Shown: piece by piece, positions 61,011 to 64,000 of the stretch | Numbering within the stretch: position 1 is the first letter of the stretch | Layout of the letters: each line of letters begins with the position of its first letter | DNA from: Hyphomicrobiales bacterium | GTDB taxonomy: Bacteria > Pseudomonadota > Alphaproteobacteria > Rhizobiales > Rhizobiaceae | Direction: 5' to 3' | NCBI GenBank assembly: GCA_900466605.1 | Contig: UBMU01000029.1 | Location: 1-64,000, forward strand | Length of the DNA stretch: 64,000 nt | Position numbers and translations under genes: made by a program | The notes under the pieces: generated by a model | What the model saw: only the letters and a program-made list of their open reading frames with translations | Database searches by the model: none | What the model was told of the DNA's origin: nothing

Positions 61011-61982
61011 CTAAAGATTAGCCTCTCCAGGGTTAGGCGGTGCAGAAGTCGTCGTCGTCTGTTCTGTCTGTGCCTGATGGCGTGAGATCGCGATCATCCA
61101 ATCCCGGAATTCTCGACCATACGGCTTCTGGAGCGCGGAACGATCCCACGCCAGGAAGTAGCTTTCGCGCAACGGTATCCTCACGTCGAACGGAATGATG
61201 AGTGTCTGTGCTTCAATCTCGTCGGCAATCATCGACATTTGTGCAAGCACGATACCGCGCTTGTTGACTGCAGCATCGATGGCGCTACTCGACAGTGTAA
61301 AGGACAGTCCCGAGGTGGTGGCTCGACGCTCCATTCCGACCTTTGCCGCAAACTCTGCCCAGCTCGGGTATGGCGTGAAGTGCCGTTCCCATTCCACGTG
61401 TAGCAAGGGGTAGGAAAACAATGTCTCCGCGTCCAACCTTTGCCCCTTCAAGAGGCCTGGCGAGCACGCAGGTACTACCCAGTCGCGAAACAGCTCGGTG
61501 TAGTGTTCGTGCTGCAGTACGTCGGATCCGTAGCTGACGCGGAAGTCGACTTCGTCGAGGCCCATCCGGGGCTCCCTGTCCCTGCCTATGAGCCGCACCT
61601 GGGCGTCGGGATGAAGCGCCTGCCAGTCGAAGATGCGCCGTCCGATCCACTTGTTCACCACCGATGACAATGCACTAAGGACCAACGCATTCTCGTTGCG
61701 TGCCCGCTCCAGCAATTGCTCGGCGATTGCAAACCTCTCAAAACCCTTCGATATCTCTCGATGATAGAGGCGACCCCACTGGGTCAATTCCACGGTGCGA
61801 CCGCTGCGTTCGAGGAGGGTTACCCCGAGGAAGCTTTCGATCTTGCGAATTTGCTGGCTAATCGCGCCCGAGGATACACCCAGTTCTGTTGCTGCTGCCA
61901 TTACGCTGCCACAGCGTCCAACGGCCTCGAAAGCCTGCAGACCCTTGAGAGGAAGTCCTTTAAAAACCTGTTCGTCACTCAA
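61011..61982 (-). CDS. LysR family transcriptional regulator, GcvA-like
   Basis: A 323-aa regulator. N-terminal winged helix-turn-helix: LQAFEAVGRCGSVMAAATELGVSSGAISQQIRK, residues about 14-50. The effector domain has DEVDFRVSYGSDV and YPLLHVEWERHFTPYP, features of the GcvA/AmpR-like branch. A proline/threonine-rich tail ends the protein. Its start overlaps the stop of the GntR gene by four bases, so the two regulators are co-translated. Likely targets are the monooxygenase genes downstream and/or the divergent ABC importer. Confidence 0.85.
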   Translation of the reverse strand: MSDEQVFKGLPLKGLQAFEAVGRCGSVMAAATELGVSSGAISQQIRKIESFLGVTLLERSGRTVELTQWGRLYHREISKGFERFAIAEQLLERARNENALVLSALSSVVNKWIGRRIFDWQALHPDAQVRLIGRDREPRMGLDEVDFRVSYGSDVLQHEHYTELFRDWVVPACSPGLLKGQRLDAETLFSYPLLHVEWERHFTPYPSWAEFAAKVGMERRATTSGLSFTLSSSAIDAAVNKRGIVLAQMSMIADEIEAQTLIIPFDVRIPLRESYFLAWDRSALQKPYGREFRDWMIAISRHQAQTEQTTTTSAPPNPGEANL

Positions 61983-62728
61983 GGGTATGCTCCAGCGCCG
62001 TTACCCGATTGGTGCAGGCCCTCGACGGGATGAAAGACGCCAGCGAACTGAAATCGGTCGCCCGGATGCGTGATCTCAACATAGGTGACCATATGGTCGT
62101 TTTGCCAGGTCTGGCGAATGAGGTTGAGGCAGGGCTCGCCACGCTCGATCTGCAGGATGCGCGCGGTTGCTGCATCGGCGCAGACTGCGCGTATTATGTG
62201 TTTCGCTTTGGACCAGGGCACCTGGGACAAAAGCCATTTCGCGGGTGGCACAGTGTCAAAACGCTCGCTTCTGGCCTGTGGAACCGTATCCAGATAGATG
62301 ATTCGTCGCTCAATGGCTGTCGGTTTTCCGTCAACGATGTGGAGGCACTGGATGCGAAGGACCTCCGCACCGGGATCGGCCGCGCCACGCGTTTGGGAAG
62401 CGTCTGCAGTCTCAACGATCTCGATCTTCCAAGTCAGTATCTCGTAACGATGCTCAAACCCCGCCAAGGCCGCTTCGGTTCCAATGTCCTGAATATCCAT
62501 GACGGTGCGGTCGATTTGCGGGGTGGCAACAAAGGATCCCGTCTTTCGCCGTCGTACAACCAAGCCACGTTGGACGAGCGTCGATAATGCCTTCGTTACT
62601 GTCATGCGCGAACAGCCGTAGTTCCCGCACAGATCGTGTTCTCGTGGAATGCGGTCGCCTGGGCGCCATTCGCCGCTCAGGATCTTGGCTTCAATATCCT
62701 TGATTATCCTGAGGTAAATCGGCTCCAA
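61979..62728 (-). CDS. GntR family regulator, HutC subfamily
   Basis: A 249-aa regulator. The winged helix-turn-helix spans residues about 5-70 (PIYLRIIKDIEAKILSGEWRPGDRIP, CGNYGCSRMTVTKALSTLVQRGLVVRR). The C-terminal UTRA effector domain has IQCLHIVDGKPTAIERRIIYLD and FQFAGVFHPVEGLHQ. The UTRA domain places it in the HutC group, which usually represses catabolic operons until a small molecule binds. Divergent from the ABC importer genes (228 bases apart), where an inverted repeat may be its operator. Confidence 0.87.
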   Translation of the reverse strand: MEPIYLRIIKDIEAKILSGEWRPGDRIPREHDLCGNYGCSRMTVTKALSTLVQRGLVVRRRKTGSFVATPQIDRTVMDIQDIGTEAALAGFEHRYEILTWKIEIVETADASQTRGAADPGAEVLRIQCLHIVDGKPTAIERRIIYLDTVPQARSERFDTVPPAKWLLSQVPWSKAKHIIRAVCADAATARILQIERGEPCLNLIRQTWQNDHMVTYVEITHPGDRFQFAGVFHPVEGLHQSGNGAGAYP

Positions 62729-62830
62729 GACAAAACCTCTAGCAATCGGCTGATACGGTGGTTCGTATGGCGATACCAGCTACCCACGCCTGCGACCCAT
62801 CGTTAGGCACAAAATTTGCGTTCGTCGACT

Positions 62831-62872
62831 TTGACGTTGACACCTTAGGTCAGCCTATATCTATTTGTATAG
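62831..62872 (+). promoter_or_regulatory. Candidate promoter and GntR operator for the ABC importer
   Basis: TTGACG (62831-62836) and TTGACA (62837-62842) are possible -35 boxes with AT-rich -10 candidates at 62856-62865. The inverted repeat CTATA-N8-TATAG (62855-62872) overlaps the -10 region, where a repressor would block transcription. The gene starts 85 bases further on. Confidence 0.45.
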
Positions 62873-62956
62873 TCAAAAGCGGACCAAGGAAGTTCGCACA
62901 CTGAACTAAATCGGGAACTGGCTCCGTTCGCGGAGCGAAAACTGGAGAGAAAATAA

Positions 62957-63784
62957 ATGATCGCACGTTCATTGCTTAAGGGCTTCGTCGGGGCCGCGTT
63001 CCTGGTCGGGGCGACCTTGTCTGCACAGGCGGCCGATACGCTTGCTGCCGTCAAGGCTGCTGGTACACTCAAAGTCGGCACCGAGACCGCTTTTGCTCCA
63101 TTCGACTTCATCGACGCTGGCGAGCATGCCGGCCTGAACGTCGACCTCTTTTCCGAAATTGGCAAGGAGCTCGGCGTTAAGATCGAATGGGTAGCACTTC
63201 CCTGGGATGGTGTTTTTCCGGCGCTCGAAGCGGGCAAGTTCGATGTGGTTGCTGGCCCGGCGACGATCACCAAGAAGCGCATGGAGCGCTACCGTTTCAC
63301 CCCGCCGATTGCCGAGGCAACGATTGCCATCCTGAAGAAGGCCGGGGACACCACGATCAGCAAGCCGGACGATATCGCAGGCAAAACGATCGGCGTCGGC
63401 AAAGCGACGTCGCAGCTCGATCAGTTGAAGGAGTTCTCCGCCACCTTGCCGTCAAAGGTTGATATCCGCGAATATCCTGCCTTCACCGAATCTTACGCTG
63501 ACCTGGCTGCCGGCCGTATTGCCGGCGTTGCCAATTCGCTGCCGAACATCGCCTTCGTCGCCAAGCAGCGCGAAGGGACATTCGAAGTCGTCCTGCCCCC
63601 CTTCGGCAAGAAGTCCTATTTCGGCTTCATTGGTCTGAAGGACGCCGATCATGCGCCGCTTATGGACGCAATCGACGCAGCGCTGCTGAAGATCAAGGCG
63701 GATGGCCGCATGGCCGAGCTTCAGAAGAAGTGGTTCGGCGCGAGCTTCGAGACGCCAGATGCGGTCAAGGATCCTGCATTCTGA
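62957..63784 (+). CDS. ABC transporter substrate-binding protein, family 3 (amino acid type)
   Basis: A 275-aa periplasmic protein. The signal peptide is residues 1 to about 24 (LKGFVGAAFLVGATLSAQA). The family-3 fold shows LKVGTETAFAPFDFID, VKIEWVALPWDGVFPALEAGKFDVV, TKKRMERYRFTPPI and a C-terminal KADGRMAELQKKWFG. It binds a polar amino acid or a similar cationic/guanidino compound. GGAGAGAAAATAA precedes the ATG. First gene of an importer operon continuing past the window edge; the permease follows after a hairpin. Confidence 0.88.
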   Translation: MIARSLLKGFVGAAFLVGATLSAQAADTLAAVKAAGTLKVGTETAFAPFDFIDAGEHAGLNVDLFSEIGKELGVKIEWVALPWDGVFPALEAGKFDVVAGPATITKKRMERYRFTPPIAEATIAILKKAGDTTISKPDDIAGKTIGVGKATSQLDQLKEFSATLPSKVDIREYPAFTESYADLAAGRIAGVANSLPNIAFVAKQREGTFEVVLPPFGKKSYFGFIGLKDADHAPLMDAIDAALLKIKADGRMAELQKKWFGASFETPDAVKDPAF

Positions 63785-63800
63785 TTGCTGGTTGATTGAT

Positions 63801-63829
63801 CGACTGCGCTCCGATCGCGGGCGCAGTCG
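63801..63829 (+). terminator. Intra-operon hairpin after the binding-protein gene
   Basis: CGACTGCGC (63801-63809) pairs with GCGCAGTCG (63821-63829) around an 11-base loop, without a T-tract. Such hairpins between binding-protein and permease genes often protect the upstream mRNA or partly terminate, giving more binding protein than permease. Confidence 0.55.
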
Positions 63830-63874
63830 AAACTGCTCGGATTTCCTCGACAGCGAGGCGGACAAAAGCCGGAC

Positions 63875-64000
63875 ATGTCCATCAAACTCTTTGAATTGCT
63901 TCTCTACGCATCGCTCTACACGGTGACGATCAGCGTCGTTTCCATTCTGATCGGTTTTGCAATTGCTATCCTTCTATCCGGCATGCTTCTGTCGAAGAAG
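63875..64000 (+). CDS. ABC transporter permease, N-terminal part (runs off the window)
   Basis: Only 42 codons are present. They open with MSIKLFELLLYASLYTVTIS and continue with a hydrophobic segment of the first membrane helix, typical of HisM/GlnP-type amino acid permeases. The gene follows the binding-protein gene by 90 bases with the hairpin in between, so it is the permease of that importer. The remainder lies beyond base 64000. Confidence 0.8.
   Translation, partial: MSIKLFELLLYASLYTVTISVVSILIGFAIAILLSGMLLSKK

Noticed and set aside
1..64000. Insertion sequences, prophage, CRISPR or plasmid replication genes
   Set aside because: No transposase, integrase, phage structural, Cas, RepABC or partition genes and no regular repeat-spacer arrays were seen; MinD is the only ParA-like protein and belongs to minCDE.

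Overview
The window looks like part of a large secondary replicon (megaplasmid or chromid) of a Rhizobiaceae member, most likely Sinorhizobium/Ensifer or a close Rhizobium. The grounds are GC-rich alphaproteobacterial coding, a minCDE operon sitting among catabolic and transport genes (as on pSymB-like replicons), a CtrA-type box in front of minC, an RpoE2/EcfG-type promoter in front of prkA, a DUF1127 mini-protein, and many ABC/LysR/GntR/AraC catabolic units. The genus call is inference. I saw no rRNA, tRNA, CRISPR array, insertion sequence or replication origin.

Layout. 1-0.8 kb: tail of a DUF2950 gene and a small hypothetical gene. 1-11.5 kb: a long leader, a large PLP-dependent Orn/Lys/Arg-type decarboxylase, an AspT-type exchanger and a SulP/STAS anion transporter on the plus strand, then a porin and a membrane-anchored TolB/TPR regulator-like protein on the minus strand. 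A 17-bp exact repeat lies upstream of both the decarboxylase and the porin. 11.9-16.7 kb: CPA1 Na+/H+ antiporter, flavin amine oxidase, DUF3422 protein, ArsC-like reductase. 16.7-21.6 kb: the starvation/stress operon prkA-yeaH-spoVR behind a good EcfG-type promoter. 21.9-28 kb: succinate-semialdehyde dehydrogenase, YigZ, LLM oxidoreductase, DHA2 drug exporter, VOC protein and a small hypothetical gene.

28.4-36.3 kb is the most unusual region. It is a seven-gene, mostly translationally coupled minus-strand operon: GGDEF-EAL protein, degenerate HATPase-like protein, STAS-methyltransferase fusion, Cache-HAMP-PP2C phosphatase, HATPase-type kinase, STAS protein and an AraC-family regulator. It reads as a partner-switching phosphorylation module (compare SiaABCD and SpoIIA/IIE) wired to cyclic-di-GMP, with an added methyltransferase arm.

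37.6-42.1 kb: a FeaR/FeaB/TynA-like aromatic (or other primary) amine oxidation unit, ending in a strong hairpin shared with the convergent genes. 42.1-46.6 kb: fused E1 and E2 of a 2-oxoacid dehydrogenase complex, a DUF1127 gene with terminator, and RidA. 46.6-54.7 kb: a catabolic regulon with a NMT1-type ABC importer, cytosine-deaminase-like amidohydrolase, FAD-linked oxidase, quinone reductase, LysR regulator and creatininase-family hydrolase. Two near-identical 38-bp elements stand in front of its two minus-strand transcription units. 54.8-56.7 kb: minCDE. 56.8-64 kb: a multiply frameshifted arginase-family pseudogene beside an intact agmatinase-family paralogue, a two-component flavin monooxygenase with its reductase, overlapping LysR and GntR regulators, and the start of an amino-acid-type ABC importer running off the right edge.
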